A stretch of 64,000 nucleotides of DNA from Collinsella sp. (GCA_019419525.1 DXZU01000021.1:1-64000); one strand, 5' to 3'; positions 1-9,833 are shown, counted from the stretch's first letter. A program made the numbers and translations. The notes: generated from the sequence alone by a model not told the origin.

Positions 1-12
1 TATGAGCGAAAG

Positions 13-105
13 CCCGCCAGAGCGGGCAAGGTGCCTTGAAACGAGGCGGCATTGATCTTTCGATCATGCCGCCGAAGTTGAAAGGCAGATTGCCGCTCTG
101 GCGGG
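13..105. repeat. Large interrupted palindrome downstream of rpoD
   Basis: A multi-tier inverted repeat. The outer arms at 13-28 and 91-105 match over 15 bases with one extra G in the left arm. A middle stem pairs 33-37 with 82-86. An inner stem pairs 45-51 with 67-73 and continues as 53-57 with 62-66 around a 4-base loop. Small internal loops separate the tiers. The folded form would be a roughly 93-nt rod. It lies just beyond the rpoD terminator hairpin. I cannot tell whether it is a dispersed repeat or an RNA element; only one copy is in this window. Confidence 0.6.
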
Positions 106-121
106 TTTGCAGCGTCGGCCA

Positions 122-149
122 GTTACGGCGTTCGGTAGAACGCCGTAAC
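122..149 (-). terminator. Hairpin at the end of rpoD
   Basis: A perfect 12-bp stem (122-133 with 138-149) around a 4-base loop starts one base after the rpoD stop codon. No clear U-tract follows on the minus strand, so termination is inferred from position and stem strength. The core GGCGTTC-loop-GAACGCC recurs in the hairpin at 18117-18140. Confidence 0.6.
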
Positions 150-150
150 C

Positions 151-1506
151 CTAAGACTCGATGTAGTCCTTCAGCTTGCTGCTGCGGCTCGGGTGGCGGA
201 GCTTGGCCAAGGTCTTGGACTCGATCTGGCGGATACGCTCGCGCGTGACGCCAAACTCGCGGCCGACTTCCTCGAGCGTGCGGGGATGCCCGTCGACAAG
301 GCCAAAGCGCAGCTCGATAACCTTGCGCTCACGATCGGCAAGCGAGTCGAGCACCTGAGTGAGTTGCTCCTGCAGCATGGAGAAGCTGGCGGCATCGGGC
401 GGAACGATAGCCTGGGAGTCCTCGATAAAGTCGCCCAGCTGGGAATCCTCTTCCTCGCCGATGGGGGTCTCAAGCGACACGGGCTCCTGCGAGATCTTCT
501 GGATCTCGCGGACGCGGTCGGCGCTCATGTCCATCTCGGCACCGATCTCCTCGGGGGTCGGGTCGCGACCCAGGTCCTGAAGGAGCTGGCGCTGCACGCG
601 GACGAGCTTGTTGATAGTCTCGACCATATGCACGGGAATACGGATGGTACGGGCCTGGTCGGCGATAGCGCGCGTAATGGCCTGACGGATCCACCACGTG
701 GCGTACGTGGAGAACTTGAAGCCCTTCTGGTAGTCGAACTTCTCGACGGCGCGAATCAGACCGAGGTTACCCTCCTGGATCAGGTCAAGGAACAGCATGC
801 CGCGGCCGACATAGCGCTTGGCGATGGAGACGACCAGACGCAGGTTTGCGCTGATGAGTGCCTGCTTAGCTTCGAGGCCGACGTTCTCAATGCGCGTAAG
901 ACGACGCATCTCGGCACGCGTGAGCTCGAGCTCACCGGCATCGGCGGCCTCGAGCTTCTCGGTGGCCTCAAGACCGGCCTCGATCTTCATGGCCAGATCG
1001 ACCTCTTCGGAGGCGGTCAGCAGGTCGACCTTGCCGATCTCTTTGAGGTACATACGAACCGGATCGCCGGTCAGCATCACCGTGGAGGCATCGATGCCAC
1101 GCACGCGCGAGCGTGAACGGGACGTGCGCACGGTGCGCTTCTTCTTGCTCTTGGAAGAACCCATCTCGGCGTCGGCCTGACGGGCCATCTTGAGCTCGTG
1201 ATCGTCGAGCGAGCCGGAATCGTGCTCGTCGTCGTCATCGAAATCGTCAGTATCGTTATCGTTATCGTTATCGTCATCGTCGACGTCCATGGGGGCGTCG
1301 TCGTTACCGCTCGCGGAGATAATCTGGATGCCGCTGTTGCGCAGCGCGGAATACACCGCGGTGAGCTGCTCGTCAGAAACATCGATATCCTTCAGGGCGA
1401 CCTGAATCTCGTCCTCGGTTACCGAAGTCCTGTTTGAGCCGTTGCCCATGAGCTTTGCAACGTAGGATTCCAGCCCAGTACCCGTGCTCTCAGTCTTTTT
1501 TGGCAC
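151..1506 (-). CDS. rpoD: Primary sigma factor RpoD (sigma-70/SigA)
   Basis: Directs RNA polymerase to housekeeping promoters. The C-terminal half has region 1.2 (DPVRMYLKEIGKV), region 2 with FSTYATWWIRQAITRAIADQ, region 3, and region 4 with the helix-turn-helix VTRERIRQIE. The N-terminal third is variable and holds a very acidic, Asp/Asn-rich stretch (around residues 70-105) followed by a basic Lys/Arg cluster. I prefer the GTG start at 1506 because AAGGGAG lies 5 bases upstream; an ATG at 1521 would add five residues. It is the last gene of the rimP-to-rpoD run, 110 bp after dnaG. Confidence 0.97.
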   Translation of the reverse strand: MPKKTESTGTGLESYVAKLMGNGSNRTSVTEDEIQVALKDIDVSDEQLTAVYSALRNSGIQIISASGNDDAPMDVDDDDNDNDNDTDDFDDDDEHDSGSLDDHELKMARQADAEMGSSKSKKKRTVRTSRSRSRVRGIDASTVMLTGDPVRMYLKEIGKVDLLTASEEVDLAMKIEAGLEATEKLEAADAGELELTRAEMRRLTRIENVGLEAKQALISANLRLVVSIAKRYVGRGMLFLDLIQEGNLGLIRAVEKFDYQKGFKFSTYATWWIRQAITRAIADQARTIRIPVHMVETINKLVRVQRQLLQDLGRDPTPEEIGAEMDMSADRVREIQKISQEPVSLETPIGEEEDSQLGDFIEDSQAIVPPDAASFSMLQEQLTQVLDSLADRERKVIELRFGLVDGHPRTLEEVGREFGVTRERIRQIESKTLAKLRHPSRSSKLKDYIES

Positions 1507-1538
1507 AGATTCTCCCTTCATAGTCCACAGGACTCATT

Positions 1539-1544
1539 ACTTTA
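1539..1544 (-). promoter_or_regulatory. Possible extended -10 promoter of rpoD
   Basis: On the minus strand TGCTAAAGT gives an extended -10 (TGn plus TAAAGT) about 32 bases upstream of the GTG start. No good -35 is obvious. An own promoter would let rpoD be made independently of dnaG. This is inference from one motif. Confidence 0.3.
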
Positions 1545-1616
1545 GCACACACATTGACGTCTATACCCAAAAAGAGGACTGGATATAGGCGAGAATACGC
1601 TGCTTGACCACAACAT

Positions 1617-3716
1617 CTAGGCCTGTTCGGTGCCCGCGGTCTCCAGACCAATCAAACGGAACGGGTCCGCCACGCCGCCGATAGACTTTTGCAGCTCGCG
1701 TTGACGCTGCGAATCCTGCGCGGCCTGCACGGTCAGCGCGCGACGGGCCTCATCATCGAGCGAACGGTCCTGGCGCAGCTTGGCCTGGGCGGCACGCATG
1801 CGGCGCTTGATGGTGTAGAGCTCGAGCGTATCAAGCATAAACACGATGTTCGTCTCGGTGGGGTGCTTGCTCGTCGCCGAGATGCGCCCGGCACTCACAA
1901 GCGTTGCCGCCTCGGGACACACCGAGCGCGCCGCATCCATGCAGGCTGCAGGATCGGTTCCCGGCGGCGTTGCCAGAACGGCCCATGCGATGGACTCGTG
2001 ACGTGGGTCAACCCACTCGATAGAGCAGATGCGGTCGGCATACGTGCGGAACAGGTCGGGGTAGCTCGTGAGCATCGTCAACAGCTCGCGCTCCCCTGCC
2101 AAGGACTTGCGCTCCAAATCGGTCAGCACCATAGGGGCCGAGGCGTCTGCCGGGGCACCGGCGGGCGCAGAGCCCATACCATCAGGCACATCAATCGGCG
2201 GCAGGTCGTCGACGGCCTCCACGGGCGCGGCACCGTAGGCATCGAGCGGGACGTAGTCATACGGCTCTTCTTCGACCGGCGCGGACACCGGCGGCGTCGC
2301 GCCCGATGCCCAAGCACCGCGAGATGCCCCCTGCGAACCAGACGTCCGACCGCCCGCGCTACCAGAGCGCTCGGCTTGCGCCCGCTGGCGCTCATAGTTC
2401 TGCTCACGACGTCGTTCCGCATCCTCGCGCTTGGCGACATCGCGAAACACACGGCCCGAGCTCGCACGCACTGTCTCCAGATCCAAGCCAAGCAGATCGG
2501 CAATCTGGATAAAGTATGTATCGATCATGTAGCTATCGCGCAGCGGATAGATAAGCGTCAGCGCATCTTCCAGCGCCTTGGCACGACCGCCCGGCGTGGT
2601 GATGTCACTCGACTCCTGCAGCGAACGGTAGACAAAGTCCATAAGCGGCTCGGCAGCGTCGATGCGCGCCTGAAGCTCCTGTCCACCATGCGCTGTGATG
2701 AACTCCATGGGGTCGTTGCCGTCGGGCAGCACCACGCAGCGCAGATCCATCGAATCCCGCTCGATAAACTGAATCGCACGGCGGGCGGCCTTCTGGCCCG
2801 CCGCATCACCGTCAAACATATACACGATGCGCTTGGCAAAGCGAGTGAGCGTCTTGACGTGATGCTCCGTGAGCGCGGTGCCCAGCGTGGCGACAACGTT
2901 TTTGATCCCCGCCTCCCAGCAGGCGATGCAATCGGTATAGCCCTCCACCACGATGGCCGTATCCTGCGCAACGATAAACTCCTTGGCCCAATTAAATCCA
3001 TAGAGGTTTCGCTTTTTATGAAACACGCTCGTCTCAGCGGTATTGAGGTACTTAGGTTGGCCGTCACCCATGATGCGACCGCCAAAGGCTATGTTGTGAC
3101 CCTGCTCGTCAAAGATGGGGAACATCACGCGGTCGTAGAAGCGGTCGGCAAGCTGCCCGCGCCCGCGACTCACGGCAACGTTGGCGTCGATCATCTCCTG
3201 CGGGGTAAAACCCGCCTGGGACAGGTGCGACACCAGCGCGTTGCGGCCCGGTGCAAAGCCCAGGCAGTAGCGGCGGCAGACGTCGCCACCCATGCCGCGG
3301 CTGGCAAAGTACTCACGTGGACGGCCATCCTTACCGCGCATAAGCATGGTGTGGTAGAACTGGGCGGTCTCGGCGCACAGATCGTAGATGCGGGCACGCT
3401 TGGTGCCGCGCTCGCGGCGATCTCCGGTGTCGTGCAGCTCAATACCCGCACGATCGGCCAAATAACGGATTGACTCGGGAAAGCTAAGGTTTTCACGCTT
3501 CATGATATAGGTGAAGACGTCGCCACCCTCGCCGCAGCCAAAGCAATGCCACACCTGCGTGGCGGGAATAATGTGGAAGGACGGAGTCTTTTCGCCATGA
3601 AACGGGCAGCAGCCCCAAAACTCATGGCCGCGGGGCTTGAGCTCAACCGTTTCCTGCACAATGGCAACCAGGTCGGACGCAGCGCGTACCTGATCTTTTT
3701 CCTCATCGCTAATCAC
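1617..3716 (-). CDS. dnaG: DNA primase DnaG
   Basis: Synthesises RNA primers at the replication fork. The N-terminal zinc finger is visible (CCPFHGEKTPSFH then HCFGCGEGGD). The catalytic core includes FGGRIM, the TOPRIM motif VVEGYTDCIACWEAG and the acidic motif MFDGDAAGQ. A long Ala/Gly/Pro-rich linker leads to a C-terminal helicase-interaction region. The start is taken as the GTG at 3716 (reading V-I-S-D-E-E-K), preceded by AAGGGG and overlapping ribF by 8 bp. A longer reading from 3782 would run 74 bases into ribF and adds residues not typical of primases. About 699 aa. Confidence 0.96.
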   Translation of the reverse strand: MISDEEKDQVRAASDLVAIVQETVELKPRGHEFWGCCPFHGEKTPSFHIIPATQVWHCFGCGEGGDVFTYIMKRENLSFPESIRYLADRAGIELHDTGDRRERGTKRARIYDLCAETAQFYHTMLMRGKDGRPREYFASRGMGGDVCRRYCLGFAPGRNALVSHLSQAGFTPQEMIDANVAVSRGRGQLADRFYDRVMFPIFDEQGHNIAFGGRIMGDGQPKYLNTAETSVFHKKRNLYGFNWAKEFIVAQDTAIVVEGYTDCIACWEAGIKNVVATLGTALTEHHVKTLTRFAKRIVYMFDGDAAGQKAARRAIQFIERDSMDLRCVVLPDGNDPMEFITAHGGQELQARIDAAEPLMDFVYRSLQESSDITTPGGRAKALEDALTLIYPLRDSYMIDTYFIQIADLLGLDLETVRASSGRVFRDVAKREDAERRREQNYERQRAQAERSGSAGGRTSGSQGASRGAWASGATPPVSAPVEEEPYDYVPLDAYGAAPVEAVDDLPPIDVPDGMGSAPAGAPADASAPMVLTDLERKSLAGERELLTMLTSYPDLFRTYADRICSIEWVDPRHESIAWAVLATPPGTDPAACMDAARSVCPEAATLVSAGRISATSKHPTETNIVFMLDTLELYTIKRRMRAAQAKLRQDRSLDDEARRALTVQAAQDSQRQRELQKSIGGVADPFRLIGLETAGTEQA

Positions 3717-4716
3717 GGATGCCCACCCCTTGCTCACCCAAGTTGTGACGAATGTCCTCGATATTCCCCTCGACGGTCGCAATCAACTCATCCAGCGATT
3801 CGAACACACGCGAGGGACGCAGCCAGCGCGTAAACGCCAGCGAAACGGAAGCATCGTACAGGTCGCCCGTATAACCAATTAAGTTAGCCTCGAGATGCGA
3901 TGAAGCGGCATCGTCGGCATACGTCGGCGGCAGGCCGACGTTAACGGCAGCAGGCCATACGGTGTCATCGACGAGCACCAGGCCCTCATACACGCCATCG
4001 GCAGGCACCTGAATGCCGTCGGGAACCTGCAGGTTTGCCGTGGGAAAGCCCATGCCAGAACCCTCATGACGGCCGCGAACAACACCGCCACGCAGCATAT
4101 ACGGGCGGCCGAGCAACTCAGCAGCAAGCTCCACATGGCCCTGTCCCAGCTCATGACGAATGCGGGTGGCGCAAATGGCCTCACCGCCCTCGCAAAGCAG
4201 GTCGTGCCCGTATACGTCAACGCCGCGCTCGGCACCCCAGGTGCGCATCTCGGCAACACCAGAAGCACCGCCACGACCCAGCCTAAAATCGCTGCCAACG
4301 CGAATCGAACGAATGTCGACCACGCGTGACAGCAGTGCGAGAAAACCGACATGGTCGAGTGCCGCAACCTCAGGCGTAAAGGGAACGGCCACCACTGCAT
4401 CGACCCCGGTCTGAGCCAAGGCATGTAGACGGTCGGCCGTCGTCATCAATTTTTGAGCGGGCGAAGGGCTCACCACAACGTCCGGGTCGGGATCGAAAGT
4501 GACCACGACCGCCTTGCAGCCATGGGCACGGGCATCACGGACAAGCGCCGCAATGAGCTCCTGATGTCCACGGTGCACACCATCGAACACGCCGATGGCA
4601 ATCGATGCGGCAGCCAAGTGCTCGCACTCATCAAACGCATCAGCAGTGACGATGCGAGCCTCGTCCGACTCGCCCGCGAAAAAGATACGCGCGAGCTCGC
4701 GAGCGGACAACATCAT
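3709..4716 (-). CDS. ribF: Bifunctional riboflavin kinase / FAD synthetase
   Basis: Makes FMN from riboflavin and then FAD. The N-terminal adenylyltransferase half has the nucleotidyltransferase motif GVFDGVHRGH near residues 42-51. The C-terminal flavokinase half has GMGFPTANL and a threonine-containing loop. Its 335 aa fits the family. Its ATG overlaps the stop of truB (ATGA, 4 bp) and its 3' end overlaps dnaG, so the three genes are probably translationally coupled. The truB-ribF pairing is common in bacteria; ribF directly followed by dnaG is less usual. Confidence 0.95.
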   Translation of the reverse strand: MMLSARELARIFFAGESDEARIVTADAFDECEHLAAASIAIGVFDGVHRGHQELIAALVRDARAHGCKAVVVTFDPDPDVVVSPSPAQKLMTTADRLHALAQTGVDAVVAVPFTPEVAALDHVGFLALLSRVVDIRSIRVGSDFRLGRGGASGVAEMRTWGAERGVDVYGHDLLCEGGEAICATRIRHELGQGHVELAAELLGRPYMLRGGVVRGRHEGSGMGFPTANLQVPDGIQVPADGVYEGLVLVDDTVWPAAVNVGLPPTYADDAASSHLEANLIGYTGDLYDASVSLAFTRWLRPSRVFESLDELIATVEGNIEDIRHNLGEQGVGIRD

Positions 4717-5645
4717 CGAACACCGCCGATTGCCTGCGGAAACACGTGCTCCATGACAAAGCGGCCTCTCTCAATGCGGGCAAGCGCCTTGAGTCCCTCA
4801 TCGAGCACCAACGCAAAAGGCGACTTCGAGGTATCGAAATCGGCAAGCGCACGCTCAACGGGAATGCGTCGGCCGCAGAGCAGATCGTCGGCAAGATTGC
4901 CAGGCAAGTCAACACGCGTGGCGCCCAGGGCTGCAATGGGATCCAGGGCAAAGCCAGCCGCGGACTCGGGAGAAAGCTCCTCGACCGCATGACAAGCGCC
5001 AATGGAAACAACACCGGAGGCCGTGCGGCGCAGCGCGGAAATGTGCGCGGCGCTCTCGCAGGCGCGGCCCAAGTCGCGAGCGAGCGCACGGATATAGGTG
5101 CCCTTACTCACCGAGAACGCCACGGTCCACACACACGTATCACCTTCGCCGCCCACGGCGATCAGGTCGGCGGCATAGACCTCGACGGGACGCGGAGGTA
5201 GGTCCACCGCATTGCCCTCGCGAGCAGACTTGTAGGCGCGAACGCCATTGACCGAGATAGCCGAAAACGCCGGCGGCACCTGCATCTGCGGACCCAGCAT
5301 GGCGGCCAGGCGCTCACGGGCATAGGCAGGATCGCGGAGCTCGTTGGCAACAGCCACCGTGCGGACTGCCTCGCCCTCCGCATCATCGGTATTGGTCTCG
5401 GCGCCAAACGAGATGTCGGCGACATAGCTTTTGGTATCGAGGGTTAGCATGCCCAGCAGACGGGTGGCCTGGCCAACACCCACCACCATGACACCCGATG
5501 CCATGGGGTCGAGCGTGCCGGCATGGCCGACGCGCCGCTCATGGAGGGCGCGCCGGCATTTCGAAACCACATCGTGGGACGTGCAGCCCACCGGCTTATC
5601 GACGGCGAGCAGCATATTCAGTTGAGAAGGTGTACGACGAGCCAT
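4713..5645 (-). CDS. truB: tRNA pseudouridine-55 synthase TruB
   Basis: Converts U55 of the T-loop of tRNAs to pseudouridine. It opens with LLAVDKPVGCTSHDVV and carries the catalytic motif GHAGTLDPMASGV, whose Asp is the nucleophile. SKGTYIRALARDLG is the later conserved motif. 310 aa is normal. It sits 15 bp downstream of nrnA and overlaps ribF by 4 bp. Confidence 0.96.
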   Translation of the reverse strand: MARRTPSQLNMLLAVDKPVGCTSHDVVSKCRRALHERRVGHAGTLDPMASGVMVVGVGQATRLLGMLTLDTKSYVADISFGAETNTDDAEGEAVRTVAVANELRDPAYARERLAAMLGPQMQVPPAFSAISVNGVRAYKSAREGNAVDLPPRPVEVYAADLIAVGGEGDTCVWTVAFSVSKGTYIRALARDLGRACESAAHISALRRTASGVVSIGACHAVEELSPESAAGFALDPIAALGATRVDLPGNLADDLLCGRRIPVERALADFDTSKSPFALVLDEGLKALARIERGRFVMEHVFPQAIGGVR

Positions 5646-5660
5646 GTACCATCCAAAAAG

Positions 5661-6704
5661 TTAAAGCTCGACGGTCACCGAAGCGGGATCCTCCCCCACC
5701 AGCTCGGCCAGCATGGGAAGTGCCACGGTAAGCGTCTCGAGAATCGTTCCGTTGTTGGAGAAACCGGCGGCAGCGGGATGTCCGCCTCCGCCAAATGCAG
5801 CAGCGATCTCGGACACGTTGAGGTCGCCCTTGGAGCGCAGGTTGCCGCGCACCTTGGTATCGCCCTCAATGCCCTTCAGGAACAGGCAGACCTCCACGCC
5901 CATCACCGAGCGCACCACGTCAACCAGGCCGTCACACTCATCCGAGGTGACACCGCAGGCCTCAAGGTCACTCTGGTACGCGTAACTATACGCGACGCGC
6001 CCGTGGGCCACCGTCTTGATGCGGCCCATAACGATGGACTTGAGGTGCAAAAACTCAACGCGCATGCTCTGGTAGACCTCGAGTGCCACACGCGCCGGAT
6101 CGGCACCGTGGGCAACCAGACGCGAGGCTGCATGGAACGCGGCGGCATCGGCGTTTTGGTACTGGAAACGGCCGGTATCGGTAACCAAGCCACACAGCAG
6201 GCAGGTCGCAACGCCATCACGTGCGACAATGCCGCAATTGTCCAAGAAGCGGTCGATGATCATGGCACAGGCTGCAGCTTCGACGCGCCTCAGGCTGAGC
6301 TCGGCAAACTCCTCGCGCGCCGGATGGTGATCGAAGCACACCACATGCTTGGAGCGACGAAGCACCTCGGCGGAATTATTGAGACGCTCGACGACCGGTA
6401 CGTCCACCGAGATGAACAGGTCCGGATTGCCGGTATACGCAGATGCCGGTACCAGGCGATCGGAGCCTTCCATAAAGCGGTAGATGCGCGGAACCGGGTC
6501 ATCATCTGCCAGCAGCAGGGCAATGTCCTTGTTGGGGAAAAACTTCATAAGCGAGAGGCCCAGACCCAGCACGGAGCCCAGGGCGTCGCCATCGGGAGAA
6601 GTGTGTCCCGAAATCGCAATGGAGGACGCATCCTCGATGAGCTCGAGGATGCGTCGCTGAATATCTGCAGACTCGCACGAGGCGAGGTCGGCGGAATTAG
6701 TCAT
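5661..6704 (-). CDS. nrnA: DHH-family phosphoesterase, NrnA-like (nano-RNase / pAp phosphatase)
   Basis: Expected to degrade very short oligoribonucleotides and possibly 3',5'-pAp. DHH motifs are all present: PDGDALGS near residues 38-45, the D of ISVDVP, FDHHPAREE, and VTDTGRFQ. The C-terminal DHHA1 domain has the GGGGHPAAAGF signature. 347 aa. Its ATG overlaps the end of rbfA by 8 bp, so it is coupled to the translation operon. Related DHH enzymes hydrolyse c-di-AMP intermediates, so the exact substrate is not fixed by sequence. Confidence 0.9.
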   Translation of the reverse strand: MTNSADLASCESADIQRRILELIEDASSIAISGHTSPDGDALGSVLGLGLSLMKFFPNKDIALLLADDDPVPRIYRFMEGSDRLVPASAYTGNPDLFISVDVPVVERLNNSAEVLRRSKHVVCFDHHPAREEFAELSLRRVEAAACAMIIDRFLDNCGIVARDGVATCLLCGLVTDTGRFQYQNADAAAFHAASRLVAHGADPARVALEVYQSMRVEFLHLKSIVMGRIKTVAHGRVAYSYAYQSDLEACGVTSDECDGLVDVVRSVMGVEVCLFLKGIEGDTKVRGNLRSKGDLNVSEIAAAFGGGGHPAAAGFSNNGTILETLTVALPMLAELVGEDPASVTVEL

Positions 6705-7107
6705 CTAAAGCTGCCTCCTGGGCGGCATCCGCTATCGGATAGCCGTCCTCGTCCTTTTCGATCGCAAGCGTGGCGGGAACGTTTTCCAGCGCACGCGTGA
6801 TGCGCTCGGCCTCATCGGTCGAGCGATCGATGCGAAAATCGAGCTCGGGCGTAACACGCCAATCGAGCGAGCGAGCCAACAGGCTGCGAATACGGCCCTT
6901 AGCGCTTGCGAGCGCCTCCATGACCTCGTCGTAGCGGCTCGCATCGCACGACACGTACACACGCGCGAACGAACGGTCCACCGCGACCTCGACCGCGGTC
7001 AAAGTAACCAGGTCGAGACGCGGATCGGAAACCTCAAAGAGCAGGATATAACCGAGCTTCTCGCGAAGCTGCTCGCCCAGACGGCGGGTTGCCTGCGTTT
7101 GCTTCAT
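6697..7107 (-). CDS. rbfA: 30S ribosome-binding factor RbfA
   Basis: Helps 16S rRNA 5'-end maturation and cold adaptation of the 30S subunit. The 136-aa protein begins MKQTQATRRLGEQLREKLG and contains VSDPRLDLVTLTAVEV and the KH-like core FARVYVSC. A longer upstream reading in this frame runs antiparallel to the infB product frame and is not credible. It lies between infB (11 bp upstream) and nrnA, the standard order. Confidence 0.95.
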   Translation of the reverse strand: MKQTQATRRLGEQLREKLGYILLFEVSDPRLDLVTLTAVEVAVDRSFARVYVSCDASRYDEVMEALASAKGRIRSLLARSLDWRVTPELDFRIDRSTDEAERITRALENVPATLAIEKDEDGYPIADAAQEAALDD

Positions 7108-7118
7108 AGCGCTACCCC

Positions 7119-9833
7119 CTACTCGGTACGGGCAACCTGGTCGATGCGATAACCTTCGATCTGGTCGCCGGGCTTGATGTCCTGGAAGTTCTCCAGGCCA
7201 ATGCCGCCCTCGGAACCGCTCTTGAGGCTCTTGGCCTCGTCCTTGTAGTGGCGCATCGAGGCGATCTTGCCGTTGAAGACCACGATGCCGTCGCGCACCA
7301 GACGCACGGAATCGGTCGCGGCGATCTCGCCCTCTTCGACACGGACACCGGCGGCGATACCGACTTTGGGCACCTTGAAGGTGTCCAGGACGGTCGCGGT
7401 ACCCGTGGAGACCTCGACCTCGGTGGGCTTGAGCATGCCGATACGGGCGGCGTCGAGCTCCTCGAGGCACTTGTAGATGACGTCGTAGCAACGGATCTCG
7501 ACGCCCTCGCGCTCGGCAGCGGAGCGGGCCTTACCGTCGGGGCGGACGCCAAAGCCGATGATGATGGCGTTGGAGGCGTCGGCCAGGACGACGTCGGTCT
7601 CGTTGATGGCACCAACGGCGGAGTGGATCGTGTTGATACGAACCTCGGACTGATCCATCTTGTCGAGCGAATCCTGAAGGGCCTCGATGGAACCCTGGAC
7701 GTCGGCCTTGATGATCAGGTTGAGCTCCTTGACCTCGGCGTCTGCAATGGTCTCGAAGAGGTTCTCGAGCGTGACGTGCTTGACGCGGCTCTGCTCCTCG
7801 ATACGGGCCTTGAGCGAACGCTCGTCGGCAAGGGCGCGAGCCTCGCGCTCGTCCTCGAACACGCGGAACTCGTCACCGGCGTTGGGCACGGACTGCAGGC
7901 CCAGGATCTCGACGGCGTCGGAGGGACCGGCCTCGGTGACGGCGCGGCCCTTGGGGTCGAGCATGGCGCGGACGCGGCCGTAGGTGAGGCCGGCGACCAG
8001 CGTATCGCCCACGTGCAGGGTACCGCGGGTCACGAGCACGGTAGCGACCGAGCCGCGGCCCTTGTCGAGCTTGGCCTCGAGGACGTTGCCGGAGGCAAAG
8101 GTGTCCGGGTTGGCCTTGAGCTCGAGCACATCTGCCTGGAGCAGCACGGTCTCGAGCAGATCGTCGATACCGATCTTCTGCTTCGCCGAGATGTTGACGA
8201 ACATGTTCTGTCCGCCCCACTCCTCGGGGATGACACCGTACTCGGTGAGCTCCTGGCGCACGCGGTCGGGGTTGGCACCCGGCTTATCGATCTTGTTGAC
8301 GGCGACGACGATGGGTACGCCGGCGGCCTTGGCGTGGTTGATCGACTCGACGGTCTGGGGCATGACGCCGTCGTCGGCAGCCACGATCAGAATGACGATG
8401 TCGGTCACCTTGGCACCACGGGCACGCATGGCCGTAAAGGTGGCATGGCCCGGGGTATCGATGAAGGTGATCTTGCGGTCGTTGATCATAACCTGCGAAG
8501 CGCCGATTGCCTGGGTGATGCCGCCCGCCTCGCCGGCAGCGACACCGGTGTGACGGATGGCGTCGAGGAGGCTCGTCTTGCCGTGGTCGACGTGGCCCAT
8601 GACGGTGACGACCGGGGCGCGTGGCTTAAGGTCGGCGGGATCGTCGTAGAACGAGAAGGTGTTCTCCTCCTCGGGGGTGATGATCTTGATCTGACGACCC
8701 AGGTCGTCGGCAACGAGCTCGACGAGGTCATCGGACATGGACTGCGTCATGGTGAGCGGCGTACCCAGCAGGAACAAGCGCTTGATGATGTCGTTGGCCG
8801 GAACGTCGAGCGCCTCGGCGAGCTCCTGAACGGTAACGCCCTGGGAAACCTTGATGGCGTCGAGCTCCTCGGGGTTCACGCCCTGGGCCAGCGCCTCCTC
8901 TATCTTGCGCTCCTCCTGAGCCTTGGCAGCCTCGCGCTCGCGCTTCTCCTTGCGCTTCTTGCGGCGACCGGTGGACTCGCGAGAGGCCTCCTCGACGGCG
9001 GCACGAGCCTCCTCGAGCACCTTCTCGCGGCTGTACTCCTCGGCCTCGCGAGCCATGCGGCTATAGTGGTCCTCTTCGTTGTTGTGACCGCCCTTGCGCT
9101 TCTTGCCCTTGCCCTGCTTATCGGGGTTGGGGAAGTCCATGCCGGCAGCGACGTTGTTGCTGGCGTTGGTGCGATGGCTGTGCGGACGGCTCTCGGAGGC
9201 GTTACGCTCGGAGTTGTTGTCGGAGGCGTTGCGATCGTTACGACGGCCACCGCGGCGGTCGTTGTTGCCGCCACGACGGTTACCGCGCTCGGCGGCGCGC
9301 TCGGCCTTGGCCTTGTCCTCGGCGTCCTTCTTCTCCTTGAGCACGGTCTCCTGTGCGGCGATCTGGTCGAGCAGGGAACGGAAGCGCGAACCGGAGTCGG
9401 AAGCGGGAACGGCGCGGCGCTGGGCCTCGCGGGCAGCCTCCTCCTTCTCGCGGGCAAGGCGCTCCTGCTCGGCCTTCTTCTTGGCCTCGGCCTCGGCACG
9501 TGCTGCCTCCTCGGCAGCCTGGGCTGCGGCAAACTGGCGGCGCTCCTCCTCGCGTGCCTTCTCGGCGGCGATGCGCTCACGCTCGGCCTCGGCGGCGCGT
9601 GCGGCCTCCTCGGCGGCAGCTGCCTGCTCCTCGGCCTGCTTGGCGGCCTCGACTTCCTGAGCGCGAGCCTCGATCACCGAGGCGAGCTGCTTGCGGACCA
9701 TGGCGACATAGGCGTCCTCCAAGGTGGAGGAAGCGGACTTAGCGGGAATCTTCATATCGGCGAGATGACCCATCAGTTCCTTGGAGGTCATGCCGAACTC
9801 TTTGGCCAGGGTGGACACACGGACTTTTGCCAT
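7119..9833 (-). CDS. infB: Translation initiation factor IF-2
   Basis: GTPase that brings initiator tRNA to the 30S subunit. 904 aa. An IF2_N module (VRVSTLAKEFGMTSKELM) at the start is followed by a roughly 250-residue charged, Ala/Glu/Arg-rich linker, then a second IF2_N module (VQELAEALDVPANDIIKRLF). The G domain shows GHVDHGKTS (G1), DTPGH (G3) and NKID (G4). Domains II-IV follow, including VKELNLIIKADVQGS. The linker is longer than in E. coli and low in complexity, as often in actinobacteria. Confidence 0.97.
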   Translation of the reverse strand: MAKVRVSTLAKEFGMTSKELMGHLADMKIPAKSASSTLEDAYVAMVRKQLASVIEARAQEVEAAKQAEEQAAAAEEAARAAEAERERIAAEKAREEERRQFAAAQAAEEAARAEAEAKKKAEQERLAREKEEAAREAQRRAVPASDSGSRFRSLLDQIAAQETVLKEKKDAEDKAKAERAAERGNRRGGNNDRRGGRRNDRNASDNNSERNASESRPHSHRTNASNNVAAGMDFPNPDKQGKGKKRKGGHNNEEDHYSRMAREAEEYSREKVLEEARAAVEEASRESTGRRKKRKEKREREAAKAQEERKIEEALAQGVNPEELDAIKVSQGVTVQELAEALDVPANDIIKRLFLLGTPLTMTQSMSDDLVELVADDLGRQIKIITPEEENTFSFYDDPADLKPRAPVVTVMGHVDHGKTSLLDAIRHTGVAAGEAGGITQAIGASQVMINDRKITFIDTPGHATFTAMRARGAKVTDIVILIVAADDGVMPQTVESINHAKAAGVPIVVAVNKIDKPGANPDRVRQELTEYGVIPEEWGGQNMFVNISAKQKIGIDDLLETVLLQADVLELKANPDTFASGNVLEAKLDKGRGSVATVLVTRGTLHVGDTLVAGLTYGRVRAMLDPKGRAVTEAGPSDAVEILGLQSVPNAGDEFRVFEDEREARALADERSLKARIEEQSRVKHVTLENLFETIADAEVKELNLIIKADVQGSIEALQDSLDKMDQSEVRINTIHSAVGAINETDVVLADASNAIIIGFGVRPDGKARSAAEREGVEIRCYDVIYKCLEELDAARIGMLKPTEVEVSTGTATVLDTFKVPKVGIAAGVRVEEGEIAATDSVRLVRDGIVVFNGKIASMRHYKDEAKSLKSGSEGGIGLENFQDIKPGDQIEGYRIDQVARTE

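Noticed and set aside
1225..1290. GAT/AAC-rich tract in rpoD as a repeat element or slippage error
   Set aside because: It codes in frame for an acidic Asp/Asn stretch within a variable sigma region, a common feature; the frame stays open.
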